NCBI RefSeq assembly: GCF_021029445.1
Contig: NZ_CP072610.1
Span: 186,001 to 250,000 of the forward strand
Length of the DNA stretch: 64,000 nucleotides
Source of the DNA: Pseudomonas wenzhouensis
Lineage (GTDB): Bacteria; Pseudomonadota; Gammaproteobacteria; Pseudomonadales; Pseudomonadaceae
Direction of reading: 5' to 3'
In this document: positions 18,443 to 27,826 of the stretch, in pieces
Layout of the letters: each line of letters begins with the position of its first letter
Position numbering within the stretch: position 1 is the stretch's first letter
Translations under genes and position numbers: made by a program
The notes under the pieces: model-generated
What the model was told of the DNA's origin: nothing
What the model saw: the letters and a program-made list of their open reading frames with translations, nothing else
Databases searched by the model: none

Positions 18443-19348
18443 GTGAATCTGGAAACCAAATGGCTGGAAGACTTCGTCACCCTGGCCGCCACCCGCAGCT
18501 TCTCCCAGGCGGCGCAGAAACGATTCGTCACCCAGCCGGCATTCAGCCGGCGCATCCAGAGTCTCGAAGCTGCGTTGGGGCTGACGCTGGTCAACCGCTC
18601 ACGCACGCCAGTCGAACTGACCGAGTCCGGCCAGCTGTTCCTGCTCACCGCCCGCAGTATGGTTGAGCAACTGGGCGAGGTGGTACGCCACCTGCACCAC
18701 CTCGAAGGCCAACAGGGTGAAGCGCTGCAGATCGCGGCCGCGCATTCGCTGGTGTTCAGCTTCTTTCCGGAATGGATCGCCCGCCTGCGCCGAGACGGCC
18801 TGCCACTGACCACTCGCCTGGTGGCCACCAACGTCGGCGAGGCGGTGCACTCGCTGCGCGAGGGCACCTGCGACCTGATCCTCGCCTATCACGACCAGGA
18901 CGCCGCCGTGCAACTGGCGCCGGATATGTTCCCGTCCCTGCACCTGGGGCACAGCGAGATGCTGCCGGTATGCGCCGTGGATGAAGACGGCGCGCCGCTG
19001 TTCGACCTGGACTCCGGGCAGAGCGTGCCGCTGCTAGCCTACAGCGCCGGCACCTTCCTCGGTCGCTCGGTCAACCTGCTGCTGCGCCAACGCGCCCTGC
19101 GCTCGACCACCGTGCATGAAACGGCCATGGCCGACAGTCTCAAGGCCATGGCCCTGCAAGGCCTCGGCGTAGCCTGGGTGCCACGACTTTCGATGGCTGC
19201 CGAACTGGCGCGTGGCGAACTGGTGGTATGCGGCAAGGAGCACTGGTATATCCCACTGGAGATCCGCCTGTACCGCTGGAGCATGTCGCGCAAGGCGGCG
19301 GTGCGCTTGCTGTGGCGCAAGCTGGAGACGGGGGAGGTGGGGGGCTGA
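18443..19348 (+). CDS. LysR family regulator divergent from aspA
   Basis: A 301-residue regulator with an N-terminal winged helix (FSQAAQKRFVTQPAFSRRIQ, residues about 20-39) and a substrate-binding-like effector domain. The start is GTG at 18443, with GGAGG 8 nt before it, giving MNLETKWLEDF; the GTG five codons earlier lies within that ribosome site. LysR genes facing a metabolic gene usually control it, so aspA is the likely target. The same pair occurs in P. aeruginosa, from memory. Confidence 0.9.
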   Translation: MNLETKWLEDFVTLAATRSFSQAAQKRFVTQPAFSRRIQSLEAALGLTLVNRSRTPVELTESGQLFLLTARSMVEQLGEVVRHLHHLEGQQGEALQIAAAHSLVFSFFPEWIARLRRDGLPLTTRLVATNVGEAVHSLREGTCDLILAYHDQDAAVQLAPDMFPSLHLGHSEMLPVCAVDEDGAPLFDLDSGQSVPLLAYSAGTFLGRSVNLLLRQRALRSTTVHETAMADSLKAMALQGLGVAWVPRLSMAAELARGELVVCGKEHWYIPLEIRLYRWSMSRKAAVRLLWRKLETGEVGG

Positions 19349-19404
19349 TTTTTAGCCATGCTCGCGCTCTGCACCTGTCTTTCGGAGTGCATCTGATTTA
19401 GGAG

Positions 19405-20286
19405 TTATATATCTTCAGAGTCGAAAAAATCATTATCAACAGCTTTAACCTCATAGATGTTTTTTACTTGAACACCTACGTTGTACTTATGCATGAGGTC
19501 TACAAGCTTTGACCCATCAAGTAAAATTATCTTATGGTGTGCGTCGCGAGCTTTATTTTTAGCTTTTTCATCAAACGATGACGTTGTAACAAAAATGCCT
19601 TTATGTGTGTCGCCACTCATTGCGCCAATAAAGTTGCGAATGTCCGTTTCACGGACTTTGTTTTCATTGTAGCGTTTGGCTTGGATATATATTTTTTCCA
19701 GCCCTAATTGATCCTCGTTTATGATCCCATCAATGCCGCCATCGCCGGATTTAGAGGTTTCAATGAATTCTCCATAGCCCATTTTTTTTAAAAGGATTAG
19801 TATTATTTTTTCAAAGGCATATGGGTCAATTGTTTTCAACTTTGATAGAAGTTCGTCTTTAATTTCGCGTTCAATCCGCTCAAAGCCAGTGTCTATTAGA
19901 TCCTGTGGACTAGCGCTTTCCTCTTCTATAAGAAGTTTCTCAGGTTTGCTATTTTCAGGTTGATAGAAATTTATAACGTCAGCCTGTATTTCAGGAAGTG
20001 TTATGTTTTCTGCTTTTGTAAAAAGTCCTTTATCTGTTATTTGGACGAACCCTCGCTGCGGGTAATGAACCAGTCCGCCTTTTTTCAAGTAAGACTTTCC
20101 CCAGGCGATTCTATTTTCTATGACCCTGTCGCCGCTTTTAGTTGTTTGTTGTAGTAGCTCATAAGGTAAGTGCGAGTAGAAGTTTTCCTCCACGCGCCTT
20201 ATTAACTCTCGGCCCTTTATGATCTTGCCATCTCTCAGTATTTCTAGTATCGGTATGAATGTTTCATTAAACTTTGGCAAATCCAT
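19405..20286 (-). CDS. Mrr-like restriction endonuclease (type IV-like), AT-rich
   Basis: A 293-residue protein with an Mrr N-terminal winged-helix domain (about 1-95, ending in RGFVQITDKGLF) and a C-terminal Mrr catalytic domain. The nuclease core is visible: Gly181-Asp-Gly-Gly-Ile-Asp186-Gly and Gln202-Ala-Lys204 in IYIQAKRY, the D...QxK form of the PD-(D/E)xK fold. Mrr enzymes cut foreign or methylated DNA. Base use is strikingly AT-rich (many AAA, ATA and TTT codons) unlike every neighbour. No methyltransferase or mobility gene lies nearby. The start MDLPKF was chosen on domain grounds. Confidence 0.9.
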   Translation of the reverse strand: MDLPKFNETFIPILEILRDGKIIKGRELIRRVEENFYSHLPYELLQQTTKSGDRVIENRIAWGKSYLKKGGLVHYPQRGFVQITDKGLFTKAENITLPEIQADVINFYQPENSKPEKLLIEEESASPQDLIDTGFERIEREIKDELLSKLKTIDPYAFEKIILILLKKMGYGEFIETSKSGDGGIDGIINEDQLGLEKIYIQAKRYNENKVRETDIRNFIGAMSGDTHKGIFVTTSSFDEKAKNKARDAHHKIILLDGSKLVDLMHKYNVGVQVKNIYEVKAVDNDFFDSEDI

Positions 20287-20612
20287 TTTAATTCTCGGCC
20301 TTCTGCAGCGTTGTAGCACACATGCAAAGCGTAGTATTTTCCAGTTATAGAGGCCAAGGAGTCGGCGTCTTTCACCGCACAATAACCACTGGCCATAATT
20401 GGCTGCAAGCTGCTTTTTTGTATTGCTCCAACGCTCCGCGCGGCACCACAGACTAAGACGCTCTGCGCCCGTACGACCTTCATAGTCACCAGCGCAGCCA
20501 GGCATAACGCGCAGCCCCACAAACGCAGGTGCCCACGCAGAGCGTGGGCACCATCGATACAAAGAGCGTCGTGGGCGGCATGCCGTTTCAGCCGCGAGCC
20601 GTCAGCGACGAA
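20287..20612. other. Intergenic region between the Mrr-like gene and the polyamine gene
   Basis: About 325 bases with no credible gene. Composition returns from AT-rich to GC-rich around 20400. A palindromic repeat at 20528-20552 lies near the polyamine-binding gene end. The open frame running leftward into the Mrr-like gene from here has no domain-like residues. Confidence 0.5.
20528..20552. repeat. CCCACGC palindrome, copy A
   Basis: A perfect 11-bp inverted repeat, GGTGCCCACGC-AGA-GCGTGGGCACC. The same palindrome forms the ends of the larger repeats at 37622-37741 and 49177-49275; here only one end is recognisable. Confidence 0.8.
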
Positions 20613-21707
20613 TCACTTGCCCGATTTGATCGACGTCCACGCCCGCGTACGCACGCGCTCGATCTTCTGCGGCAGCGGCTGCACCACGTACAGCGACTTC
20701 TGCAGCTCCGGCGTCGGCGTCAGGTCGGGGTCGGCGGCGATTTCCGCGCCCACCAGTTGCATGCCCGGCACATTGGGGTTGGGGTAACCGAGAAAATCGC
20801 TGATCGGCGCGATGACCTTGGGTTCGAGCAGGTGGTTGATGAAGGCATGCGCCTCATCGACGTTCTGCGCGCTCTTGGGGATGGCCCAGGTGTCGAACCA
20901 GATCGGCGCGCCTTCTTTCGGCAGGCGCCAGTTGACCACCACGCCGTTGCCGGCTTCCCTGGCGCGGTTGGCGAACTGGTAGAAGCTGCCGGAGTAGCCA
21001 ATGGCCACGCAGATATCGCCGTTGGCGATGTCGGTCATGTACTTGGCCGAATGGAAGTAGGCTACGTACGGGCGCACTTTCAGCAGCAGTTCGGTGACTT
21101 TTTCGTAATCAGCCGGGTTGCTGCTGTTGGGGTCCAGGCCCAGGTAGTGCAGGGCGATGGGGATGATCTCGGTGGGCGAGTCGAGCATGGCCACGCCGCA
21201 GGCTTTCAGCTTCTCCATGTTCTCGGGTTTGAACACCAGATCCCAGCTGTTCACCGGAGCATCCTCACCGAGTGCGGCCTTGACCTTGTCCGGGTTGTAG
21301 CCGATCAGCACGGTGCCGTACATGTAGGGCACGCCGTACTGGTTGCCGGGGTCGTTGGTCTCCAGCAGCTTGAGCAGCGCCGGGTCGAGGTTCTTCCAGT
21401 TGGGCAGCCTGGACTTGTCCAGCGGGGCGAATACGCCGGCCTTGATCTGGGTTTCGAGGAACTGGTTGGACGGGATCACCAGGTCATAGCCGGAGTTGCC
21501 GGTGAGCAGCTTGGCCTCCAGCGCCTCGTTGGTCTCGAAGGTGTCCCAGGTGATCTGGATGCCGGACTCCTTCTGAAAATCCTTGGGCACCTCCGGGAGG
21601 ATGTAGTCGGCCCAGTTGTATACGCGCAGCTCCTTGGCCTGCACCGCGCCGCTGAGCAGGGTGGCGCCGCACAGGGCGACGCCGAGCATCTGTTTGATGG
21701 CTTTCAT
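20613..21707 (-). CDS. Polyamine ABC transporter substrate-binding protein (PotF/SpuD-like)
   Basis: A 364-residue periplasmic protein with a signal peptide ending at VQAKE (residues 1-24). The mature start ELRVYNWADYILPEVPKDF and the stretch GYDLVIPSNQFL are typical of putrescine/spermidine-binding proteins, as is WFDTWAIPKSAQN. It would capture polyamines for an ABC importer, yet no permease or ATPase gene lies beside it. It follows the acetylpolyamine deacetylase gene by 49 nt on the same strand, so the two likely work together on (acetyl)polyamines. Confidence 0.92.
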   Translation of the reverse strand: MKAIKQMLGVALCGATLLSGAVQAKELRVYNWADYILPEVPKDFQKESGIQITWDTFETNEALEAKLLTGNSGYDLVIPSNQFLETQIKAGVFAPLDKSRLPNWKNLDPALLKLLETNDPGNQYGVPYMYGTVLIGYNPDKVKAALGEDAPVNSWDLVFKPENMEKLKACGVAMLDSPTEIIPIALHYLGLDPNSSNPADYEKVTELLLKVRPYVAYFHSAKYMTDIANGDICVAIGYSGSFYQFANRAREAGNGVVVNWRLPKEGAPIWFDTWAIPKSAQNVDEAHAFINHLLEPKVIAPISDFLGYPNPNVPGMQLVGAEIAADPDLTPTPELQKSLYVVQPLPQKIERVRTRAWTSIKSGK

Positions 21708-21756
21708 CGTTTCTCACCCCTGAAATGTTGCTCTTGTTTGGCAGGTTGATCGCCGC

Positions 21757-22785
<1,029 letters not shown>

Positions 22786-22995
22786 GCAAAGCGCTCCAGG
22801 CTCGTTGTTGTGCCTGCATTGTTCGCCTGCCTGACCAGCGTCGAGAACATTGGCAACGGCCAAAAGGGGATCGAAATGGCCAAATTGCCTTGTCACCGGC
22901 ACGGGGTTGGAAGATGTAACGCGGTATGAGTCTTAAGTTTTCGTTAAGCCTTTGTGCCGAGAGTGACGCCACCGCACCACATCAGGAGCCTTCTC

Positions 22996-23265
22996 ATGCG
23001 TCGTCTACTGCTCGTTCCCGTTCTGCTGGCATGCGCCGCACCGGCCTTGGCCAAGACCGAATGCACCACGGCCGAGCGTTCAACCTGGCAGGACCCCGAG
23101 CAGTTTCAGGCCAAACTCGTGGCCGATGGTTACAGAATCAACACGTTCAAGATCACCGAAGGCAATTGCTACGAGATCTATGGTTTTGATCGAGAAGGCC
23201 GTAAAGTCGAGATCTACCATGACCCGGTCAGCGGCAACGCCGTGAAGACCGAGAGCAAAGACTGA
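22996..23265 (+). CDS. PepSY domain protein 1, secreted
   Basis: An 89-residue protein with a signal peptide (MRRLLLVPVLLACAAPALA) and a single PepSY-type domain with the motif EGNCYEIYGFDREGRKVEIY. AGGAG lies 7 nt before the start. PepSY domains are small periplasmic or secreted modules thought to bind and restrain peptidases or other partners. It is 41 nt upstream of a close paralogue; the pair shares the CYEIYGFDREGRK block exactly. This is the first gene of a tight five-gene run ending at 27513. Confidence 0.9.
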   Translation: MRRLLLVPVLLACAAPALAKTECTTAERSTWQDPEQFQAKLVADGYRINTFKITEGNCYEIYGFDREGRKVEIYHDPVSGNAVKTESKD

Positions 23266-23306
23266 TCATCACCCCAGGCGTTATGCCTTCTTGACGAGAA
23301 TCTGCC

Positions 23307-23609
23307 ATGCCCCGTTTAGCCCGAGCCGTACTGGGCAGCCTGCTGATGCTGTGCGCCACACCGTTACTGGCCGATACCGAATGCGCCCGCCCTGATCGCA
23401 GCGCCTGGATGCCCGAATCGCAGTTCCGCGAGCAGATGAAGCGCCAGGGCGTGCAGATCACCAAGTTCCGCATCACTCCCGGTAATTGCTACGAGATCTA
23501 TGGCTTCGACCGTGAGGGTCGCAAGCTGGAAATCTATTACGATCCGGTCGATGCCCAGCCTGTAGAAGACGTGGCCAGCGCACAGCTGGCATTGCCCCGA
23601 CATCCCTGA
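23307..23609 (+). CDS. PepSY domain protein 2, secreted
   Basis: A 100-residue paralogue of the preceding gene product with its own signal peptide (residues 1-22) and the block PGNCYEIYGFDREGRKLEIY. A Cys near the mature start (TECARPD) matches the first paralogue (TECTTAE), so a disulfide to the Cys of GNCYE is likely. The gene ends 10 nt before the sialidase-like gene, which lacks its own clear ribosome site, so translation is probably coupled. The role in this operon is unknown. Confidence 0.9.
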   Translation: MPRLARAVLGSLLMLCATPLLADTECARPDRSAWMPESQFREQMKRQGVQITKFRITPGNCYEIYGFDREGRKLEIYYDPVDAQPVEDVASAQLALPRHP

Positions 23610-23619
23610 ATCCGCGACC

Positions 23620-24897
23620 ATGGCCTCAACCTTCAAGACCTGCGCCCTGCTGTTGGGCGCTGCCTCCGTGTTCGCCTACGCCTGGCTCGCCGGCAGCTCG
23701 CACGAATTGGCGCCCTTTGCCCGCGCCCCCGCGCTGCCGGGCAATACGACACCCGCCATGGCGGCACATTTTGCCTCCTCCGATCTGGAGGATTTCGTTC
23801 ATTCCGCCTCCATCACCGACCTGCCTGGCGGTGATCTGATGGCGGTCTGGTTCGCCGGCACACGCGAAGGCGCCGCCGATGTGCAGATCCGCGCCGCACG
23901 CTTCGATGCCGTCAGTGGCCAGTGGAGCGCCGAGCGCGTGCTGGCCAGCCGCGAGTCGACCCAGCGGGCCGTGGGCAAGCACATCCGCAAGTTGGGCAAC
24001 CCGGTGATCAGCCTGGCACCGGACAATCGCCTGTGGCTGTTCTACGTCTCGGTGTCGATTGGCGGCTGGGCCGGCAGTGCGGTCAACGCCATGGTGTCCG
24101 ATGATTTCGGGGTCACCTGGTCGACGCCCCGGCAACTGGTCACCAGCCCATTCCTCAACATCAGCACCCTGGTACGTGCCACCCCCGTGTTCCATGCCGA
24201 CGGCAGCATCGGTTTGCCGGTGTATCACGAGTTTCTCGGCAAGTTTCCCGAGTACCTGCACCTGAGCGCGAACGGTGAAGTGCTGGGCAAGCACCGTATC
24301 GGCAAGGGCCGCTACTCGCTGCAGCCCACCGTAGTGGCGCTGGACGACAAGCGTGCCGTGGCCCTCTTGCGTTATGCCGGCGAGGAGCACCATCGCGTGC
24401 TGGCCAGCTACAGCGAAGATGCCGGGCGCAACTGGAGCCAGCCCGAGCCGGTGGAACCGAGCAACCCCAACTCTTCGCTGGCGGCGGTCGGTCGCCCGGA
24501 CGGCAGCCTGCTGGTGGCGATGAATGACCTTGAAGACGGGCGCTTTCGCCTGACGCTCTATGCCACCGACGCCAACCTGAGCAACTGGCGTAACCTGGGT
24601 GAGCTCGACGAAAGCCCCAACCCCTGGGGCGAGCCGATCACGCGGGACGAATTTCCCGCCGTGGTCAGTGAGAAATACCTGGCCAGCGGCGGCAAGCCCG
24701 AGCAGCAGGCGACTTTCCTCGAGCGGGTGACCGCGCGCATGTGCAGCGACGACGGTTGTTCCTTCGACTACGAATATCCCTACTTCGTCCGTGATCGCGA
24801 GGGTGCCTATCACCTGGTCTATTCGTGGAACGACATGTTCATCAAGCACCTGACCTTCAACGAGGCCTGGGTCTCGGAGCGCCACCCGCATGACTGA
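23620..24897 (+). CDS. Sialidase-like (BNR/Asp-box) exported protein
   Basis: A 425-residue protein with an N-terminal hydrophobic signal or anchor (about 7-25) and a six-bladed sialidase-like propeller. Two canonical Asp boxes are seen, SDDFGVTW (160-167) and SEDAGRNW (265-272), with VHSASITDLPGGDLMAVWFAG at the first blade. This is the BNR_2 type found in bacteria without sialic acid use. Whether the catalytic Arg triad, Tyr and Glu of true sialidases are complete cannot be settled by eye, so glycosidase or lectin activity remains open. It overlaps the next gene by 8 nt. Confidence 0.85.
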   Translation: MASTFKTCALLLGAASVFAYAWLAGSSHELAPFARAPALPGNTTPAMAAHFASSDLEDFVHSASITDLPGGDLMAVWFAGTREGAADVQIRAARFDAVSGQWSAERVLASRESTQRAVGKHIRKLGNPVISLAPDNRLWLFYVSVSIGGWAGSAVNAMVSDDFGVTWSTPRQLVTSPFLNISTLVRATPVFHADGSIGLPVYHEFLGKFPEYLHLSANGEVLGKHRIGKGRYSLQPTVVALDDKRAVALLRYAGEEHHRVLASYSEDAGRNWSQPEPVEPSNPNSSLAAVGRPDGSLLVAMNDLEDGRFRLTLYATDANLSNWRNLGELDESPNPWGEPITRDEFPAVVSEKYLASGGKPEQQATFLERVTARMCSDDGCSFDYEYPYFVRDREGAYHLVYSWNDMFIKHLTFNEAWVSERHPHD

Positions 24898-25480
24898 TTT
24901 CTGGCTGCCACACCTGGCCTTTACCCTGTTGCTGTTCCTGATCTTCACCCGGCTGGCGCGTACTGCCCTGCAGCGCGGCATCCTGCTGGCGGGCTGCCTG
25001 CTGCTCAGCCTGCTGCCGGTGCAGGGCATCAGCCTGGCGCTGCAGTTGCGTACCTATATCGGCGATCTGTCGGTGGCCAGCCTGGTGCTGCTGGGCTGGG
25101 CGACCCTGAGCCGCTTTGGCCTGGCGCCTGCCAGCTCGCGTGATCGGCTGGCCAGCCTGGCGCTGTTCGCCGGTCTGGCCGTGCTGCTCTATCCGGCAGC
25201 ACTCGGCCTGAGCTATGCCGACCCCTACCAGCTGGGCTTCGAACCCCGGCCGATGCTGCTGGTGCTGGGCTTGCTGTGCGCGGTGCTGATCGTCCAGCGC
25301 AGCTGGCTCGGCGCCCTGGCGCTGGTGCTGGCAACCCTGGCCTTCGCCCTGCGCCTGGGCGCCTCGGAAAATTACTGGGACTACCTGATCGACCCCTACC
25401 TGGCCCTCTATAGCCTGGGTGCGCTGCTGAGTGCCGCTGTGCGCTGGCTGCTGGCCCGACCGACAAGGAAACTCGCATGA
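24890..25480 (+). CDS. Polytopic inner-membrane protein of the sialidase-like/LtaS-like operon
   Basis: A 196-residue hydrophobic protein with five to six predicted membrane helices (for example FTLLLFLIFTRLA and LLVLGLLCAVLIVQ) and short loops. It overlaps the preceding gene by 8 nt and the next by 4 nt (ATGA), which implies coupled synthesis. I recognise no family. Its position between a propeller protein and an LtaS-like transferase suggests it forms a complex with one of them, or handles a lipid-linked donor; this is inference. Confidence 0.8.
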   Translation: MTDFWLPHLAFTLLLFLIFTRLARTALQRGILLAGCLLLSLLPVQGISLALQLRTYIGDLSVASLVLLGWATLSRFGLAPASSRDRLASLALFAGLAVLLYPAALGLSYADPYQLGFEPRPMLLVLGLLCAVLIVQRSWLGALALVLATLAFALRLGASENYWDYLIDPYLALYSLGALLSAAVRWLLARPTRKLA

Positions 25481-27513
25481 GCTGGCTGAAATCCCGCCGC
25501 CTGCATTACCTGGCAGGCCTGACGGTACTGCTGTTCGTCCTCTTCGCCGCCCTGCGCATGCTGTTCCTGCTGGGCTTTTCCGCTGTCGACAGCATCAGCG
25601 ACCCGGACGTGTTGCCCACGCTTGGCATCGGCCTGCGCTTCGACCTGCGCCTGGCCCTGCTGCTGATGCTGCCGGTCGGCATTCTGCTGGCGCTGCCCAA
25701 GCTGCGCCTGGCGCGTTTTCGTGCCATGCGCTGGCTGCTGCGCGGTTACCTGGTGTTGGCCGTGGCGGCACTGGGCCTGCTGTACATCATCGACTTCGGC
25801 CACTATGCCTACCTGGGCGTGCGCCTCAACGCCACGGTGCTGCGCTTTGCCGGCGACGCGCAGATCTCCGCCGGCATGCTCTGGCAGACCTACCCGGTGC
25901 TGTGGATAACCCTGGCCTGGCTGGCCGGTGTAGCGCTGTCGGCCTGGGCGCTGCTGCGCCTGGAGCGCGCGACCCTGGACCGGCCGCAGGCTCAGCAGGT
26001 CGGTGTGTTGCCGGCCCTCGGCGGTGCGGCAGTGGTCGGTGTGCTGGTGTTCTTCGGCCTGCTCGGCCGCGCCAGCGCGCTGAACCTGGAGAACCCGGTG
26101 CCGCTGCGCTGGAGCGATGCCTTCTACAGCGGTAACAGTCAGGTCGGTGCGCTCGGGATCAATCCGGCGCTGTTTCTCTTCGACACCCTCAAGCTGGAGC
26201 CTGCCGCCTTCGACGAAGCCGCCACGCGCGAGCATTACGAGGTGGTGGCCGATTACCTGGGCGTCAGCGAGCGTGATGCGCAGGGGTTGAATTTCTTCCG
26301 TCATCAGCCTGTGCAGGCGCACCGCATCCAGACCGAGCGCCAGCCCAACGTGGTCTTCGTCATGCTCGAATCGCTCGGCACCAGCGCCGTGGGTGCCTAC
26401 GGCAACCCGCTGAACCCGACGCCGAATCTGGATCGTCTGGCTCAGGAAAGCTGGTTCTTCCGTCACTTCTACGTGCCGGTCACCGGCACCGCCAAGACGG
26501 TGTGGGCGAGCATCACCGGCATCCCTGACGTGTCGCGCCAGGAGACCGCCACGCGCAACCCGCTGATCGCCCGCCAGCGCACGCTGATCAACGCGCTCGA
26601 CGGCTACGAGAAGTTCTACATGATCGGCGGCAACGCCGGCTGGGCCAACATCAATGCGTTGATCCGCCAGAGCATCGACGGCGTGCAACTCTATGAAGAG
26701 CGTGACTGGCAGTCGCCCCAGGTGGACGTGTGGGGTATCTCCGACCTGGATTTCTTCAAGGAAAGCACGCGCATTCTCGGCGCTCTGCCCAAGGACAAGC
26801 CGTTCTTCGCCTACCTGCAGACCTCCGGCAACCACCGGCCCTTCACCATTCCCAAGGATAACGACGGTTTCGAGGCGCTCGACCTGCCGCTGGAACAGGT
26901 GCAGCAGGCCGGCTCGCGCAGCGTCGAGCAGTACAACGCGGTGCGCCTGCTGGACTTCAACATCGGCCGCCTGATGGAGCTGGCCAAGGAGCAGGGCTTC
27001 TACGACGACACCATTTTCGTCTTCTTCGGCGACCACAACACCCGCATCAGTCAGATCCCGCACATGGCGCCGGCCTTCGAGCAGCTGGGGCTGGAGAGCA
27101 ACAACGTGCCGCTGCTGATCCACGCGCCGAAATGGCTGGCGCCGCGCGAGTTCGATGCGGCCGTGGGCCTGGCTGACCTGCTGCCGACCGTGGCCGGCAT
27201 GGTCGGCGTGCCCTTCGACAACGGCGGCCTTGGTCGCGACCTGCAACTGCCGGCGCCGGAAGGCGAGCGTGTTGTGCCGCTGGTGTTGCAGGAAGGTACC
27301 TTCCCGGTGATCGGCGCAGTAACCCGAGATTTTCTCGTGCAGATGCAGCACGACGGCAGCTCGCCAACCCTGCACGACCTGCACTCGCCGACCCCGCGTG
27401 ACAACGTGGCCGCGCAGCACCCGCAAGAGTTCCAGCGCCTGCTGGCGCTGAGCCGGGGCCTGCATGAAGCCGCGCGGCTGCAGATGTATCGCAACGTGCA
27501 GGCGGAGGAATGA
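25477..27513 (+). CDS. LtaS/OpgB-like phosphoglycerol transferase (sulfatase superfamily)
   Basis: A 678-residue membrane enzyme: five N-terminal helices (within residues 12-200), a linker, and a periplasmic alkaline-phosphatase-superfamily domain from about 288. Metal and catalytic residues are present: Glu298 in VFVMLESLG, nucleophile candidate Thr341 in GTAKTVWAS, and Asp519-His520 in FVFFGDHNT; TSGNHRPF matches the substrate loop. Relatives move phosphoglycerol from phosphatidylglycerol to lipoteichoic acid or periplasmic glucans. The acceptor here is unknown. Last gene of the five-gene run. Confidence 0.9.
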   Translation: MSWLKSRRLHYLAGLTVLLFVLFAALRMLFLLGFSAVDSISDPDVLPTLGIGLRFDLRLALLLMLPVGILLALPKLRLARFRAMRWLLRGYLVLAVAALGLLYIIDFGHYAYLGVRLNATVLRFAGDAQISAGMLWQTYPVLWITLAWLAGVALSAWALLRLERATLDRPQAQQVGVLPALGGAAVVGVLVFFGLLGRASALNLENPVPLRWSDAFYSGNSQVGALGINPALFLFDTLKLEPAAFDEAATREHYEVVADYLGVSERDAQGLNFFRHQPVQAHRIQTERQPNVVFVMLESLGTSAVGAYGNPLNPTPNLDRLAQESWFFRHFYVPVTGTAKTVWASITGIPDVSRQETATRNPLIARQRTLINALDGYEKFYMIGGNAGWANINALIRQSIDGVQLYEERDWQSPQVDVWGISDLDFFKESTRILGALPKDKPFFAYLQTSGNHRPFTIPKDNDGFEALDLPLEQVQQAGSRSVEQYNAVRLLDFNIGRLMELAKEQGFYDDTIFVFFGDHNTRISQIPHMAPAFEQLGLESNNVPLLIHAPKWLAPREFDAAVGLADLLPTVAGMVGVPFDNGGLGRDLQLPAPEGERVVPLVLQEGTFPVIGAVTRDFLVQMQHDGSSPTLHDLHSPTPRDNVAAQHPQEFQRLLALSRGLHEAARLQMYRNVQAEE

Positions 27514-27821
27514 GGATCACAGCTTCCGCGTAGGGTAGGAGTCGCTTCAGCGACGAGCCTTTATCGTGATGATCGCCGGTAGCCCGGATGTAATCCGGGG
27601 AAAGGTGACGGTCATTCCCCAATACTGTCCGATAAGAAGCGGTGGAAACGCGATCAGTCCCCTCGCCCCTCCGGGGAGAGGGTTAGGGAGAGGGGGAAAT
27701 TGGCGGTTCCGCTGCGTTCCAACCCTCTCCCCCAGCCCCTCTCCCATAAATGGGAGAGGGGAGCTAAGCGTGTGCCGCCTTAAATGAAGAGCATTACGGA
27801 TATTCCCGCATTACATCCGAG
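27514..27821. other. Intergenic region made largely of repeats
   Basis: About 300 bases between convergent genes. After a short GTAGGAGTCGCTTCAGCGACGAG palindrome-like piece (about 27535-27560), almost all of it is repeat DNA, described in the next entry. No gene is seen. Confidence 0.6.
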
Positions 27822-27826
27822 CTACG
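27580..27826. repeat. Nested repeats: GTAGCCCGGATG arms around a CTCTCCC element
   Basis: The left arm GTAGCCCGGATGTAATCCGG (from 27582) and an inverted right arm ending TTACATCCGAGCTAC (27811-27825) enclose a different repeat, 27655-27766, that starts CCCCTCGCCCCTCCGGGGAG and ends CTCTCCCATAAATGGGAGAG. The compact form of the outer element is seen at 53776-53837, so the inner element appears to have entered it. The right arm contains the stop codon of the AraC gene. Confidence 0.7.

Noticed and set aside
19405..20612. Prophage or genomic island around the Mrr-like gene
   Set aside because: Only one AT-rich gene is present, with no integrase, attachment repeats or phage genes; a single-gene acquisition is all that can be supported.
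25408..27465. A 685-codon leftward open frame opposite the LtaS-like gene
   Set aside because: Antisense shadow; the sense strand carries intact metal-site motifs and overlapping start and stop signals.
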